The notes under the pieces: model-generated
What the model saw: only the letters and a program-made list of their open reading frames with translations
Database searches by the model: none
What the model was told of the DNA's origin: nothing
From: JADFOB01 sp046753625
GTDB lineage: Bacteria > Planctomycetota > Phycisphaerae > UBA1845
Assembly: GCA_046753625.1 (NCBI GenBank)
Contig: JBHHUB010000004.1
Coordinates: 1-51,403, forward strand
DNA length: 51,403 nt
Direction of reading: 5' to 3'
Made by a program: the position numbers and the translations under genes
Shown here: positions 50,608-51,403 of the stretch, one piece after another
How the letters are laid out: each line of letters starts with the position of its first letter
Position numbering within the stretch: position 1 is the first letter of the stretch

Positions 50608-51403
50608 ATGCGGCGATTCATGTTGGTACTGGTGGCTTTGTTCCCGCTGCTTGCGGCGGTTTCGGCACGCGCAAACTTGATCGTTACCTTTGCCGCTCGC
50701 GACAATCTCGGGCGGGACGTGACCGGTGACGTCGTACCCGGCTCCAAGCTGGAGATCGACGTTCTGCTGTCGGTGGATGGCGACGACGACCCACTACCGG
50801 ACGTTCGGTTGATTCAATTCGATTTTGTCGGTAGCGATCTCATGTTCACCATTGACGCGGTCACATGGCAGGTAGACCAGACGGCCTATTTATTCCTTGG
50901 GCGCAATCCGCTTCGGCCGTCCGCGACATCTCTAGCGTTCGCATCGCAACCAGGGTTGCTCGTGCTCGACGGCAGCCCTACGGTCGTAGCGACTTTTGAT
51001 GTCACGGTAAATGGAGCCGGCGTCTTGGACGCGGGATTTGGGCCTGGCGGTGGCGCGCTGGTTAGGGCGGGTTTCGACGTGCAATTCGAGTTTTCCGGGT
51101 CGGCCGGCAACGTCGGCGGTGGCACGCTCGCGTTGACGGTTCCGGGTGGCTCGACCGGCGGCGGGACGGACGGTGCCACGGGCGGCGACACGGATGGTGG
51201 CACCGGCGGTGGAACGCCCGGGGATGCTGACGGCGATGGTGTAGCCGACGCCCAGGATGCCTTTCCTAATGACCCTACGGAAACCGTGGACTCAGACGGC
51301 GACGGCGTGGGCGACAATGCGGATGCGTTTCCGGAAGATCCGGCTGAATCGGCCGACACCGACTTGGACGGAATCGGCGATGTGGCCGACCCGGACGCCG
51401 ATG
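50608..51403 (+). CDS. Exported protein with thrombospondin type 3 repeats (partial)
   Basis: An open frame of at least 265 codons that runs off the right edge, so the end is unknown. ATG at 50608 has an excellent ribosome site, AAAGGGAGG. The signal peptide is MRRFMLVLVALFPLLAAVSARA. Residues ~23-170 form an unassigned domain resembling secreted cohesin-like folds. A Gly/Thr-rich linker follows, then calcium-binding repeats of the thrombospondin type 3 kind (DADGDGVADAQDAFPNDP, DSDGDGVGDNADAFPEDP, DTDLDGIGDVADPDAD). Likely a surface or matrix protein; the C-terminus may hold a sorting signal. Confidence 0.85.
   Translation, partial: MRRFMLVLVALFPLLAAVSARANLIVTFAARDNLGRDVTGDVVPGSKLEIDVLLSVDGDDDPLPDVRLIQFDFVGSDLMFTIDAVTWQVDQTAYLFLGRNPLRPSATSLAFASQPGLLVLDGSPTVVATFDVTVNGAGVLDAGFGPGGGALVRAGFDVQFEFSGSAGNVGGGTLALTVPGGSTGGGTDGATGGDTDGGTGGGTPGDADGDGVADAQDAFPNDPTETVDSDGDGVGDNADAFPEDPAESADTDLDGIGDVADPDAD

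Overview
The window looks like a chromosomal segment from a GC-rich planctomycete-type bacterium (Planctomycetota, possibly near Phycisphaerae). This is inferred from several features: an EF-Tu whose switch I lacks the usual RGITI motif; a long SecE with extra N-terminal membrane segments; a small membrane protein ending in a GYDLRG...CPECG zinc-ribbon-like tail; an IPTL-CTERM surface protein; and secreted proteins with dockerin-like and thrombospondin-type-3 calcium repeats. Species-level placement is not possible from this sequence alone.

Layout. Positions 1-3.2 kb hold accessory genes: a leftward IPTL-CTERM exported protein, a leftward Lnt-like membrane protein interrupted by GC-rich palindromic repeats, and a rightward GYDLRG-tail protein. 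From 3.2 to 38.5 kb runs one almost uninterrupted rightward information-processing block: tRNA-Thr, tuf, rpmG, tRNA-Trp, secE, nusG, rplK, rplA, rplJ, rplL, rpoB, a GNAT acetyltransferase, rpoC, rpsL, bioY, rpsG, a strong terminator, an EF-G of the EFG2 kind, then the joined S10-spc-alpha cluster (rpsJ to rplQ, including secY, map, rpmJ and rpoA). Several expected members are absent from their usual positions: rpmD, adk, infA and rpsD. A GNAT gene sits between rpoB and rpoC, and a biotin-transporter gene sits between rpsL and rpsG.

From 38.5 to 48.4 kb the order becomes mixed: a HIT protein, YjbQ, AroC, tRNA-Leu, a lipoprotein gene broken by an in-frame TAA, a UDP-sugar pyrophosphorylase, a GspE/PilB ATPase and a UbiB-type kinase. 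The right end (48.9-51.4 kb) carries two exported proteins; the second runs off the window edge.

The most unusual signals are these. A dispersed repeat is predicted to fold into two hairpins inside an outer stem (four copies between 39.2 and 48.7 kb). At least three other GC-rich repeat families are present, one of which has entered a reading frame. The rifampicin pocket of RpoB is strongly altered and S12 carries Arg88, which together suggest naturally altered drug targets. The EF-Tu switch I is non-canonical, the EF-G in the str cluster is EFG2-like, and a terminator-like structure with a competing fold lies between rpsJ and rplC. I do not see a CRISPR array, phage, insertion sequence or obvious defence system. 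All functional statements come from reading the sequence and from family knowledge; no database search was run.
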